Shown piece by piece: positions 10,326 to 22,429 of a DNA stretch of 64,000 nt. The notes under the pieces were generated by a model that was not told where the DNA came from, searched no databases, and saw nothing but the letters and a program-made list of their open reading frames with translations. Location of the stretch: NCBI GenBank assembly GCA_028551475.1, contig CM052361.1:15875274-15939273 (forward strand), given 5' to 3'. Made by a program: the position numbers and the translations under genes. How positions within the stretch are numbered: the first letter of the stretch is position 1; the number at the start of each line of letters is the position of its first letter. The DNA is from Casuarina equisetifolia (lineage: Eukaryota; Streptophyta; Magnoliopsida; Fagales; Casuarinaceae).

Positions 10326-13300
10326 ATAAACGATGCACAAAATAAAAGAAGATAAAGCACAATGGGTGATAGATTCTCTTTTTCCCCAATGGGGTTTTAT
10401 CCATAATTATAGAGATAATGAAAATGGTAGGATTTGGATTGTATGGAAAAAGCCACAGCTCAACATCACAGTGCTTAGTAGTTCTAAACAGGTGGTGAAT
10501 TGTAAAGTGGAAGAGGGACATGAAGTATGGTACTTATCTGCCATCTATGCAGCAAATGCAGCGAATGAACGAAAGGATCTTTGGAGTAACCTCACACAAT
10601 GTTATAACAGTTATGGAAAGAACACTCAATGGCTACTAGTAGGGGATTTTAATACAGTAAGGAATCTAAATGAGAGGGTTAGTGTAGCTAGTAGATGGAT
10701 AGAAGGAATAGAAAATTTCAACAAGTTCATAAGTGATGCAGAACTTATAGAACCAAACTTTGTAGGACCGCTCCTATCATGGACGAACAAAGGTAAAGGA
10801 ATAGGGTTCAAAGGTAGTAAATTGGATAGATGTTTGGTAAACCCTAAATGGCTGCAAAGTAATATGGATTTCTCCATTGAATTTAGTACTCCTGGATTGT
10901 CAGATCACAGTCCTTGCATTATCAAGGTGGGCAATAATAGACCAAGTCAGAAAAGGACTTTTAGGTTTTTCAACTTTTGGCCAGACAACCCCCAATTTAT
11001 GACAATAGTGAAGAATATTTGGCAACAAAGGGTTGATGGCACTATAATGTACAGAATAATGATAAAGTTGAAGGAAATGAAAAAAGAGTTGAGAAAGCTA
11101 AATAGAGAGGAATTTGGAAAACTACCAAGGAAAACAGAGGTAGCAAGGAAGCAGCTACAAATAGCACAAGCAAAGCTCTTTGATGATCCTTCAAATACCC
11201 AATTGCACAATGAAGAAAAGGAGTGGTTAGAAAAGTTACTAATATATAGCAAGCATGAAGAAATACTTCTGAAGCAAAAATCAAGGAATAATTGGCTGAA
11301 AGAGGGAGATTGTAATAGTAAAGTCTTTTTTGGAAGCATGATGAAGAGGATAGCAAAAAATCACATTGTTAAGTTGGAATTAGATGATGGGCAACTTACT
11401 GAAGATCCTGAAATGATAAAGAAAAAAATTCTAAATTATTATCAAAACTTGCTGGGGAGGGCAAACCAACCTCAACCATCAGAAACAAGATTAAAAGAGT
11501 TATTTCCTATGGAAATTCCAGAAGAGATAAAGAGAAGCCTTATAGTAGACGTTCAAAGAGAAGATATACAAAAGGTCCTTAATACTTTTGGTGATTACAA
11601 AGCTCCAGGTCCTGATGGATATAATAGCTTCTTCTTCAAGAAAGCATGGAGTATTATAGGGAGTGACATAGAAGATGCAGTAATAGCTTTCTTTCAAAGG
11701 AGACAGCTACTGCGAAGCATAAATTCAACAGTAATCTCTCTTGTCCCTAAGAAAATTAATGCCACCAATATGAAAGATTTTAGACCAATATCTTGTTGCA
11801 ATGTGTTGTACAAGATCATATCTAAAATTGTGGCAGGAAGACTAAGTTTAGCTTTGCCTCATTTCATACATCCGTGTCAGACAGCTTTTGTGCCAGGAAG
11901 GAACATTAAGGAAAATATTTTATTGTGTTAAGAGTTAATGCACAATTATCACAAAGATATTCATGGGAAAAGGGTGGTAATTAAGGTTGATATTATGAAA
12001 GCATATGATTCAATAGACTAGAATGCAATCCTAAATACACTGAAAGTTTTGAAGTTCCCAGACAAATTTAGATTGCTGATTGAAAGCTGCATCACTACTG
12101 TGGGATATTCTGTGAACATCAATGGCTCTCATACAGGTTTTTTTAGGGGGGCAAAGGGACTTAGACAAGGAGACCCTCTCTCTCCTTTTCTCTTTGTTAT
12201 TGTGATGGAGATTCTTAACAGAATTATACAAAATAAAGTATCTTCTGGAAGGTTTAAATTTCACTGGAAATGTGCCAAAGAAAAGATCACTCATTTATGC
12301 TTTGCTGATGATCTCTTTTTGTTTGCTCATGGAGATATTGAGTCCATATTATGTTTACTAGATGCTATGCAAGAGTTTGAAGATATAACAGGTTTGAAGA
12401 TGCATCCAGAGAAGTGTCAAATTTTCTTTTCAGGCTTGTCAGAACAGGAAAAGGCTCTAATACTTGATCATATTCCTATCCAAGAAGACCAACTTCCCAT
12501 AAAATACTTAGGAGTACCATTGATTACTAAAAGACTCTCCAATCTAGATTGTACTATCCTGACAGAAAAGATATTGAGAAGAATTGAAGGTTGGGAGTCT
12601 AAGCATATTAGTTATGGGGGGAGACTGCAGCTAGCCAAAAGTGTTCTGTTCTTATTGCAAACATATTGGATGCAAATTTTTCTACTGCCTAAACAGACCC
12701 TTTATGAAATTGAAAAAAGGATTAGAACTTTCCTTTGGACAGGTAAATCTAATGGACGATGTGTAGCGAAAGTGGCATGGAAAGAAGTTTGCTGGCCTAA
12801 AGTTTCTGGAGGACTAGGTTTGATAGACATTCACACTTGGAATAAAGCAGCAATTGGAAAACTCCTATGGTCTCTTGTGCACCCCAATTCAAACTCCTTA
12901 TGGGTTAAATGGATGATAATAGAAAATTTGAAGGAAAGGAATGTATTAGAAGTTGAGATGAAAGGATCACTAGCTTGGAGTTTTAGGAATATTTTACAAG
13001 TAAGAAGTGAACTAACACAACTAGTGACAGACTCAGAATACAATATTGCCAAGAGTTATGTAGCACTAAGAGAGAATAGAGAAGATTCCAAATGGGCAAC
13101 ACTTGTTTGGAAAGAAGGAGTACCGAAACATAATTTTATATGTTTGATCATTTTAAGAGACAAACTATCCATAGCAGATCGGGTGGCAAAATGGAATAGT
13201 TCAGTGGATCTACGATGCAACCTCTGCCAACAAGAAGAAGAATCACATGAACATTTATTTTTTAAGTGCAGGTTCACAAACTACATCTGGAAGGCTTTGT

Positions 13301-13697
13301 TAGGCATGAATGGATTAACTCGAAGAATTGAACATTGGAGAGTTGAAATATATTGGATGATCAACACTGTTAAGAGGAAGAGCTTTGCAGCTACTTTGCT
13401 TAGTATATCTTTCAAGGCCGTATTGTATCACATTTGGAGCGAAAGGAATAGAAGAAGATTCAGCAATACAAGTCTAGAAAACTCAACCATTATTGATAAA
13501 ATCAAGAAGGACGTGAGAGGCAAGATTTCATCTACCAGAGGAGTCAAGCTTACAAATTGTAATAAATTTTTACAAGAGCTTTGGAATTTGCCAAGTGCAA
13601 TATTTGAGCTTAGATGATGATATTTTGTAATCGAACAATCTTGTAAATTTTTTATGAGTGATATATAATTTGACCTTTCACCAAAAAAAAAAAAACA
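10326..13697 (+). mobile_element. LINE (L1-type), 5'-truncated within the endonuclease
   Basis: This element contains the ORF2 listed separately and ends in a 13-base A run at 13683-13695, as expected of target-primed reverse transcription. The left end lies inside the endonuclease domain: the normal N-terminal WN-RGL segment and any gag-like ORF1 are absent, and the sequence left of about 10326 shows no LINE similarity. I found no convincing target-site duplication by eye. It is the youngest-looking element in the window. Confidence 0.85.
10333..13617 (+). pseudogene. LINE ORF2: endonuclease, reverse transcriptase, zf-RVT
   Basis: One frame of 1095 codons is interrupted only by TAA at 11929-11931 and TAG at 12019-12021, with no frameshift. 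Domain order: APE-type endonuclease, C-terminal part (LVGDFN at residues 102-107; SDHSP at 190-194); a basic linker; reverse transcriptase from about residue 400 with YKAPGPDG near 420, then KVDIMKAYDS carrying the first catalytic aspartate, RQGDPLSPFLF, and the FADD catalytic box at 657-660 (12301-12312); a thumb region with GGLGLIDIHTWNKAA; and a zf-RVT zinc-binding region with C-x2-C and H-x3-F-x2-C near 960-980. The TAG stands where the family has tryptophan. No RNase H domain follows, unlike the LINEs at 7.0 and 48.7 kb. Between the stops the family motifs are intact. Confidence 0.9.
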
Positions 13698-15040
13698 ATG
13701 CAAAACTTTTCGAATGATGTAAAAAGTACCTTTTTGATAGATTTATAAATGTGTAGGTTATGTGGAAAAAATCCTTGGTTTTGAAAACTTAGAATTTTAA
13801 CAATATATATAAATTAAGCATTATATGGTCTAAAACAAATTGATAGAGTTTGGTATGATTGGCTGCGTAACTTTTTACTTTCTCATGATTTAAAAAAAGA
13901 GTAAAATTAACACTACCTTATTTAGCAAATTTATGTTAAGGACATTAGTTTTCAATCCACAAATGAAGAATTGTGCACTAACTTTGCCAATATTATGAAA
14001 AAATGAGTTTGAAATGAGAGTTAAATTATTTTCTTAGTTTACAAATCAAGCAACAACAATCAAAATTTTCATAAATCAAAGCAATTTTATTTGGTTTGTA
14101 AATCAAAGAAAGAAATCACAAGACCCATGTACACTAGGAATGGATTTACTGCAAATTTAGAAATGGTTCCTAAAAATCAAAAACTATATTATAGCATGAT
14201 AGGATCCTTATTATACCTCACAACATCATATCGTAATATTTTGCCTTTGTGCTAGATACCAAGCTAATCCAAAACAATCTATCCTTCTTTTTTTTTTTCT
14301 TGGGTTTTAAATGTAATTTGTACTACTAGCCCCTGAAGTACATAAGCCTACGGCATGCCTCAACACTACAAACCTTATATAACTATAAGAAAATGGAGAT
14401 CATGAGCCTTTTACTTTCCGCCAGCATGAAACTAGCCTAGTAAGATTTTATATTTCAAAGCAAAAAAGCTTTTCCTTTTAAATTCTCTTTATTTTTCTAA
14501 CAATATTGGGGTATTAGTTTCCTTGTTCTAGAATCCTCTATAGTTATGCCCAAATCATAACTTCACAATTTTGTTATGAAAGATATCTTCAGATATTTTT
14601 TAGCTAATTTTTTTTTTCTTTTAATTGCTCTAATCATCATTTCCTATATTGTGCTTCACAATTATACAAGCCACACATCGCTTTACACTAGCATAAGCTA
14701 CACATTGCTTCACAGTACCTTATGCCACATAAGGCTACACGTTGACTTTTAACAAGATAACAACTATATTGGAATTTTTGCTTGTTGCCTTTTCAATTCT
14801 TCACATGGTTGCATAAACAACAGAACAGAATACGAAATTGTGTTTCATACCAAAAATCCCCAATCTACAAATTACGATTTTGTTTCTCTAAGACAATTAG
14901 CATAGAATTATGGAAGATATTATTATTATTATTATTATTATTACTGTGCAAGCATAAACTTAATCAACTAACAATCTCAAACAAGCAAGACAAAATCACG
15001 ATTCTACATATGGCAATTTCACAGAGAAGAATTATAAAAT
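13698..15040. other. AT-rich intergenic DNA with an ATT microsatellite
   Basis: No gene is recognised. A run of about seven ATT units lies at about 14920-14942. Phrases around 14650-14750 repeat a theme (CACATCG/CACATTG CTTCACA...) but do not form a regular tandem array. Confidence 0.4.
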
Positions 15041-15499
15041 TTCTCATAATCCTTCCACATATATGATAGAAGTTTGGAAAGAAAAAAATAAGATCAGATT
15101 CTTAAAAGATAAAGATTGGATAAAGAAGGTTCAAGACAAGATAAGATCCTTAGAAGATAGAAGAGAAGTTACAAGAGGACTTTAAAAAATAGAAGTGGAA
15201 TTGCAATAGGACTTGAGAAGACATATGAGAAGACTTTATAAAAAAGGGCTAGGGAGAAGGCATCTAAGAATTAAGAATATTCAAGTAATTTTATCAATTA
15301 GAATTTAAATAGTTCTTAGTTCAATTAGCTTTCCCTAATTTTATATTAAGTGGCTTTCAATTGTTCTTTGATAGTGTATAATGTTACTAGAATTATTGCA
15401 AAATTGTGTTCAATTAGTTCCTTTATTATAACTATTGAAAAGTATCAAGTTCATTATATTTTATTATTATTTCTAGTGTGATCTATCTAGTTTGTGACA
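15041..15499 (+). mobile_element. 5' LTR of a short non-autonomous LTR element
   Basis: This roughly 459-base copy aligns along its length with 16216-16661. It ends ...TTTGTGACA and is followed by TGGTATTGGAGAAG (15502-15515), a degraded tRNA-Met-type primer binding site. Confidence 0.75.
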
Positions 15500-16215
15500 A
15501 GTGGTATTGGAGAAGAATTTTGCTAAGATATTGAAAAATTAGTGATTGATTATGGCCTAATTGAGTCAAGTTGTTTTGAGTAAGGACAAGTAGGTCCAAC
15601 TACCACTAGAATAGGTGGATTAACTACTAAAGGAGACAAAAGAGTTGCTATTAAAGGAGATAGGAACCATTGCAAATGAGGAGAAGGAGCTACCTCCCAT
15701 CCACAACCAAGCCTAGATTGGCAACCAGACTGTTATGGAGGATAGGGCAAATGCCTAACCATGCATCCCAACCTTCTCCCATTTGAGAGCTTAGCTACTT
15801 AGGTGCTCACCTTCGGTTAGAAATGAGATTATGAATCACAGGTCAGCACCTTCCGCCATAAATGATATCAAATTTGGTGCCAGACAAGAAGGCTAAGTGA
15901 AGCACAACATGGAGTCACACAATGGGTAACACATGATAGAGAGGTTATGGGGTGGAATGTGGCAAGAAGTGCTAGAGGAACTCCCACATAAAGCCGATTG
16001 TTTAAGGTAGCCACTTAATTCATCCAATGCACCGGTTGTCATACCATTTTTCCCCTAATGGGAAGGCCGCTGGAAGTTCTTTGATGAGTAATTTTTTGTT
16101 AGGACCAAAAAGTCCCTTATTTTGTTAAGGCTTTGTTTTGTTAGTCCTTTACTTTTTAGATAAATATTTTTTAATCCAATCCTCGAGCACAAGAGTTTGG
16201 TAAAGGGGTGGAGAT
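15500..16215 (+). mobile_element. Internal region of the non-autonomous LTR element
   Basis: Only 716 bases lie between the LTRs. No protease, RT or integrase motif is present; short stretches could be a gag relic but every frame is stopped. The end, AAAGGGGTGGAGATTG just before 16216, is a good polypurine tract. With a total length of about 1.6 kb the element fits the TRIM / small LARD class, which is mobilised by enzymes of other elements. Confidence 0.65.
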
Positions 16216-16661
16216 TGTCATGATTCATTTACACATAAGATATGAAGTTTGGCAAGAGAAAGAGAAAATAATATTCTTAAAAGATAAAGATTAGATAAAT
16301 CTTCTAAAAGGTTTATAATAAGACAAAGCTTATAAAAAAATCAAGATAATGTAGAATTGCAGTAGGACTTAAGAAGTCGGATAAGGAAGCTTTATAAATA
16401 AGGGTTAGGGGCTAGGGATAAGGCATCTTGGAATCAAGAGTATTCCTATAGTTTTATTAATTAGAAATTAAATAGTTCTTAATATAATTAGCTTTTCATA
16501 GTTCTATAGTAAGTAATTTATAATTATTCTTTAATATTGTCTAGTATTATTGGATTTACAACAACATTGTGTTCTTTCGTTCCTTCATTGCTTTTATTCA
16601 GAAGTATCAAGTCTATTAGATTTTGTCATTGTTTTTAGTGAGTTCTATTTAGTTTATGACA
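16216..16661 (+). mobile_element. 3' LTR of the short non-autonomous element
   Basis: It starts TGTCATGATTC directly after the polypurine tract and ends TTTATGACA at 16661, giving 446 bases with TG...CA termini. It differs from the 5' LTR by many substitutions and small indels, so the insertion is old. No target-site duplication is evident. Confidence 0.75.
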
Positions 16662-16784
16662 AACTTAATATGCAAATATTAACAAAGATGTTACTAGTGA
16701 ATAACGCAGAAGCATGAGAATAAATAATTTGCAATCTAAGAACAACCATAACTACCATTCAATATTTTGTTTTATATCCTAGGA

Positions 16785-19700
16785 ATTTCCATCTTAGGTG
16801 CTAAGAAAAAAAGGTTTGCTAATCTCTTCTCAGAGGGTCCAATCCTTAACCGTTTAGTCACACATTCCCAGTTCCAAGTTATTAACAAATTGGCATCTAA
16901 GCTAGGCATGGCTGACGCACTCTCAAACTTTGTTGTAGTTGACAACGATTAAAGGTTCAAAGAATTCACCAATAGTATCCACCAACAGGTGGCTTCATTG
17001 AATGGTCGACTTGATGATCTAGCTTAAGAGATACAAAAATGACCAACCAATCACAATTCTGAAGAAGGTAGTTTTGGAGGAAGTCCACCCCCAGAAGGGT
17101 CCTCAGAAGTTATGACCAAAACCCTAGCAAAAGTTAATGAAAGATGATCCAAGGGCCTCTACTTCTATTGTGACGAAAGATTCATGGCCAGGCATAGGTG
17201 CAAACGGGTATTTATGATGGAAGCCTGGGTGCCATAGAAGCAGGATGATTACTCTGCCCAAACCGAGTTCAAACATCAAGTGGGCTAGGAACTCATTGAG
17301 GTGCTAGAGATCTCCTTATTTGGCATTTATGGCATGCCCAGCTCGTAAACCATGAAGATCTCGAGTACCATCCATGGTTGCAACCGACTATTTCTATTTT
17401 TGGTAAACTCAAGCTCAACGCATAATTTTCTCAATGAAGAAGTCGCTAGGAAGGCTAGAATTCATGTTGATCAGGCAAGCTCTTTTGCGGTAGGAATTGC
17501 TAATGGTGAAAGCATCGCTAGCTCTAGGTATTGCAAGGATCTAATGATTTGCTTGCAAGGAACCATTTTTCAAGACTTACAATGATCTTTAAACACCAAG
17601 GGAAAAGAGTTATGCTGGTTGGTAGCTCAGGTGAGAAGCAAATGCTGCAAAATGAAGGGGAGTTTGCGGGTATTTCTGCCAAAGAAAAAGGGAAGCAAGT
17701 CATTAATGAAAGAGCCTCGGCGTTGATGATAAGCAGGGAACAAATGGCAAAAGAGATAAGGAAACAAGACCACGGGGTGGTCCTTAAGTTGATAATGATA
17801 GAAGGTGATGCTAGGTGTTCATAAAAAGCTTCAAACATGCACAATGAGGAGAACAAGCTAGCAGACCTTCTAGACGAATTTTTTACAGTCTTTTTCGAGC
17901 CGATTGGACTTCCATCGTCCAAGGACCAGGATTACCAAATACTCCTGAAGACTGAACCGCAACTAGTATCAATTAAGCCATACCGATATCCTCACTTTTA
18001 CAAAGCAGAAATTGAAAAGCTTGTGAAAGAACTCTTCCTTTTAGGTATGATTCATCCAAGCATCAGCCCTTTTTCCTCACCCGTGCTCTTGGTCAAAAAG
18101 AAAGATGGAACATGATGTATATATGTAGATTATTGAGCTCTCAACCAACAAACGATGCAAGATAAGTTTCCAATTCCTAATGTAGATGAGTTATTAGATG
18201 AACTTTATAATGCAGAATTTTTCTCAAAATTGGATCTTCGTTCTAGGTACCACTAGATTCGTATGGCTCCTAAAGATATGGAGAAAACAGCCTTCCAAAC
18301 TTATCACAAGCACTTTGAATGACTAGTTATGCCGTTTGGACTCACAAATGCCCCATCTACCTTCCAAACACTTATGAACTCAGTGTTCAAAGACTTAATC
18401 CGCAAGTATGTCCTTATTTATTTATTTATTTATTTATGATATCCTCATTTACAACAGAAATTGGGCAAAACATGTTAAGCACGTCCGAGGGGTGCTGGAA
18501 GTCTTGTATACTTAAAGACTATTTGCCAAAAAGTCCAAATGCACTTTTGGACGGTCGGAAGTGGGGTTCCTGGTGCATGTAGTCAACTGTAGAGGTGTTT
18601 AGTGCTGATCCCAAAAAGGTTTTCGCTATTACTTTTTGGCCAAGACCTAAAAACCTTAAATCCTTGCGAGGCTTCTTGGGTCTTATCAAGTACTATCGTC
18701 AGTTTGTGAAGAATTATGGCACCCTGGCACGACCTCTAACTACACTATTGGAAAATGATAATTTCATATAGGGAGAAGATGCGGAAAGGGCCTTCCATCG
18801 ATTGAAACAAGTTATGACCAAAACCCCAATACTTGCTCTTCCTAATTTTTCTAAGCCTTTTATTGTGGAATGTGACGCTTCAGGCCTGGGTGTAGGGGCT
18901 GTTTTATTCCAAACTCGGAACCTAATATCATTTTTTAGTCAAGCTCTTCAAGGATGTAATCTTCTCCTTTCCACCTACGAGAAGGAAATGTTGGTTATTT
19001 TGCTTGTAGTAAAAAAATGGCATCAATATTTGCTCGGACAAATACTTTATGGTTTAGACAGATCAATAGAGCTTGAAACACTTTTAAGATCAAAAAATTC
19101 CACCCCAGCACAACAAAAAATGGCCGATCAAATTGATAGGGTATGACCTCAACATCAAGTACAAATTGGGTAGGCAAAATGGGGTCGCTGATGCTTCATC
19201 ACGGCAACCTAGCATGTTGGTAAGTCTTTTTAACTAGAGTTTCTAGGCCCCCAAAAAAACCTAATTAATGTAGGAAAAAGTCACCTTGTTGGGCCCCAAC
19301 CTAGAGCTCAATACGAAATTCTCGAAGTCCTTAATTACTCCATATGAAGATGGGCCAAATCCAATATGGACCAAAGGCACTTCGATCCTAGGCCCCTACC
19401 CTACTGGACCTAACCCGAATCTAGAGAAGGCCACAAGCTCATCGTTGAGTCAATCTCTTGCCACTAACGCTGCTTTTCTTAAGTCAGCTCCTGGCATTTA
19501 CGCACTCTCTTCACCTATTCACATGTGGGTAAAGGCAATAAAACCAAACCATCAATAAAATGACGATATGCTTGCCTTAATCCACCACATTCAAATTGGT
19601 GAAGTAATGGGTCCTTGGGTTTACAAAGATGGTCTGTTATTTTTTAAGGGCCGCATTTATCTGGATCCAAATTCCCCTATAATTCAGCCAATTATCCAAG

Positions 19701-20948
19701 AATTTCATAGGATGGCTTATGAGGGATTGCAGAAAACTCTTAAACGCATGAAAGGGGTGTAAAGGAAAGGCCTTTCTAAAGATGTCAAAACCACATTCGG
19801 AGCTGCCATGTGTGCCAAACCCAAAAGGCAGATAACTGGGCCCTAAGGGGACTCTTGCAACCATTGCTGATCCCAAAAGCAATCTAGTTAAGTATTTCAA
19901 TGAATTTTGTTAAAGGTTTTTCTTAATCCAGTGGGAAGAATTCCATTATAGTCATCGTCGATAAACTCTCTAAGTATGTCAAGTTTTTACCCTTTACCCA
20001 TCCCTATACTACTTAATTAGTGGGTCACTTATTCTTTCATGAAATATTCAAGCATTATGGCCTACCCTAAATGATCGTTTATGATCGAGGATCAATTTTT
20101 ACTAGTCTCTTCTGGTAAGAATTGTTCCAACTCCAAGGCACCCGTTTCAATTTTTCATCAGTGTATCACCTTTAAACGGATGGCCAAACGGAGGTGGTCA
20201 ATAGGTCATTAGAGCAATTTTTATGCTGCCTTATTAGAGATAAGCCAAAAGATTGGACTAAGTGGCTGGCGTGGGTTGAGTTCATGCATAACACTTCAAT
20301 TCATAGTAGCACTAAGGTTTCTCCTTATTAGGTGCTCTACGAAAAGACCCCACCCACATTATTCAAGCATGTTCTTGGCATAGCTTGAGTCGAAGCAGTG
20401 GGTCGAGAATTGGTTGAAAGAGATGCTGCCTTGAAAATAATAAAGGAAAACCTGCATGAAGCTCAAGAAAGAATGAAGCTGGCTTATGATAAACATCATT
20501 GGGAGGAGGAATTTGCTTTTAGGGATAAGGTTTATCTTCATCTAAAACCCTATTGTCAAACTTCAGTCGCCTTAAGGAAAGCTTCTAAACTCGGGACACG
20601 TTACTATGACCCCTTTGAGGTCTTGTAGCGTATCAGCCAAGTTGCCTACAAGTTAGCCTTCCCATCGAAGTCACGAATCCATCCTGTGTTCCATGTGTCC
20701 TCCTTGAAACGTTGTGTGGGTAGCAACATTGAAGTACAGTTGGAATTACCATGTTACATCCTTGGGCAAGTCCTCTGGGCATAACATCAAGCTGTCTTGG
20801 AACATTGAGTGTGGAGGCAGCCACAAGTTCTAGTCCACTAGCAAGGTCTGACTCTAGCCAAAGCTATATGGGAAGATACTGAAGATCTACACACTCGATT
20901 CTCGGAGCCGACCTTAGGGGCAAGGTCTAGATTTGGAAGGAGGGAATT
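16785..20948 (+). mobile_element. Decayed Ty3/gypsy (chromovirus-type) internal region
   Basis: Plus-strand remnants run in canonical order. A gag-like segment lies at 16790-17040. A zinc-knuckle relic is at about 17150-17210 (CDERF...HRCKR). The protease-like LVNSSSTHNFLNE at about 17395-17435 has the catalytic Asp replaced by Asn and the following Gly by Ser. RT runs from about 17830 to 18420 (VKKKDGT, then FSKLDLRS and [13 protein letters not shown]), RNase H from 18800 to 19180, and the integrase core from about 19960 to 20390 with DGQTEVVNRS-like and FMHNTS-like motifs. A chromodomain relic with VHWQGLTLAKAIWED-like reading lies at about 20825-20930. Stops and frameshifts occur throughout. 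The RT part is interrupted by a TTTA microsatellite at about 18416-18437. A polypurine tract (GGAAGGAGGGAATT) precedes the LTR. Confidence 0.85.
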
Positions 20949-21346
20949 TGTTATGGGCCATAGTCATAGAAGATGTGGTGTATGGGGCACTAAGGGGTCA
21001 CTTGTTCTTTTGATAATCATGGAAGAAGTAGGATGTCATGGTATAGTGTCAAAATAGCAGCCATCATTAGCTAAAAGAGTAGACATGCGTGTGCAAGTTT
21101 TTGTGAGTAGAAGTGTGGGAGATGGTGTGCCAGTATTTTTATTAGTTGTCTTGTTTTCATTAATAGCTAGTGCGTAATTGTCTTGTTTCTCATTAATAGT
21201 TAGCGTGTAATGTCTTGATATCCATTAAGACTCTACCAAGTACCCCTTATGGAATCATGCTAGGTGGTCTTTATAAGGGAAGGTTCAAAGGAGTTGTAAG
21301 CATTTGAATTCTAATGAAAAGTTAAGGTGTTGCTTCCCTCCCAACA
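20949..21346 (+). mobile_element. Putative 3' LTR of the 16.8-20.9 kb gypsy element
   Basis: It begins TGTTATGGGCC immediately after the purine tract and runs for about 400 bases to ...CTCCCAACA. No matching left LTR exists: the internal sequence starts abruptly near 16785. The downstream boundary is inferred from where the repeated leader segment starts. Confidence 0.5.
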
Positions 21347-21460
21347 AAGCGCACTAGGTGTTAAGAAAAAGAGGTTTGTCGACCTCTTCTCAGAGGGTCC
21401 AGTCCTTAACTGTCCATTCACACGTTCCCAGTTCCAAGTTGCTAACATATGGAGGGAAGA
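21347..21460 (+). repeat. Second copy of the gypsy 5' internal segment
   Basis: About 110 bases repeat 16789-16895: CTAGGTGTTAAGAAAAAGAG and onward through CTTCTCAGAGGGTCCAGTCC and CCCAGTTCCAAGTT. The order gag-to-chromodomain, LTR, gag start implies a tandem pair sharing an LTR, with the second unit now truncated. Confidence 0.7.
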
Positions 21461-22429
21461 AGAAAACCAACAACCGCGAAAGAATAGTCAGAATAATTTT
21501 CTTAGGGTTTAGTCATCTTGCGTTTTTGTCTTTAACATTGAGTCAAGATGCTTCGTTTCAATTTTTGTTTTACTTATTGGGCCAAAACGTGCATCTTGAC
21601 TCTGGCTTGGTTTTATCAAGCCGAAACACTTCATTTTTCTTCCTAGCTTTATTTTACACATTGTTTTGGCTTTTGCTTTTGGTTTAGCCAAATTCATATT
21701 AGCCATGATTTTGGTTTTTGTAAATATTTCCTTAACATCAAAATATATTTAACAGAGTCAAGGTTAGGCCGGGAGCAAGTGGGTCTATCCGTGGGGTGGC
21801 CCGTACCTGGATTATTCTAATTTAAGGGCCTCCCGGACTGGATCATTTCAGGTGGGTCACAGGCCAATTGGGCTTTACGGACTGGATCTGTCATGATCAT
21901 GGATCACGAACTCAAGACAGGTCAGTAAAGTGGATCTTTCACGCAGCTTATTGTTTGTGGCCCGTCCATGATAGGGAGGATAAAATAAGTATGGACATAG
22001 GACATTTTAAATAAAATATAATTTGATTTTAGGTTTCTTCCCTTACTAATATCGTCAAAAACATTATACTATCACAAAAAGCTTTCCTCACTTCTGCCTC
22101 CCCCATCTCTTTCTTTGTCTATGCTTATACAACTGACGTAGCCAGGTTCTGCAGAGAAAATGTGGGTTGCATGGGTTAAGATAGGTTCCACCTCAGTTTT
22201 ACCTAGCCATGACTCTTAATAAGTTAACTAACAACGACTAGAATTTAAACCTAGGGCGTGAAGGAGATCAAGACCTCAAGGAGAGAAATTCAAGAATTCC
22301 GTGATGTAATGAAACCGCGATACAAGAATTCTATGGAGGCTAGTGTAGAGACGCAAAAAAGAAACCATACTGCGTTCCTTGATCTTCGTTCTCTCTTTGA
22401 GCAATATTGTACCACAGGTCAGATTCAGA
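21461..22429. other. Intergenic DNA, no recognised gene
   Basis: 21,760-21,990 is G+C-richer, with repeated GGCC/GGGCC and GGACTGGATC phrases of the sort found in hAT-like or MITE debris, but I found no terminal repeats. An open frame at 22258-22521 lies just before and into the duplicated block; its sequence is not one I recognise. Confidence 0.3.

Noticed and set aside
10326-13697. Target-site duplication around the young LINE
   Set aside because: ATGCACAAAAT at the left and ATGCAAAACTT at the right are only loosely alike; not good enough to claim.
14640-14760. Possible tRNA or SINE
   Set aside because: Repetitive CACA/GCTTCACA wording but no cloverleaf arms or A/B boxes that I could confirm.
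14920-14942. ATT run as a functional site
   Set aside because: Simple microsatellite; likewise the TTTA, CTTTTT and ATTTTT runs near 18.42, 56.29 and 59.74 kb.
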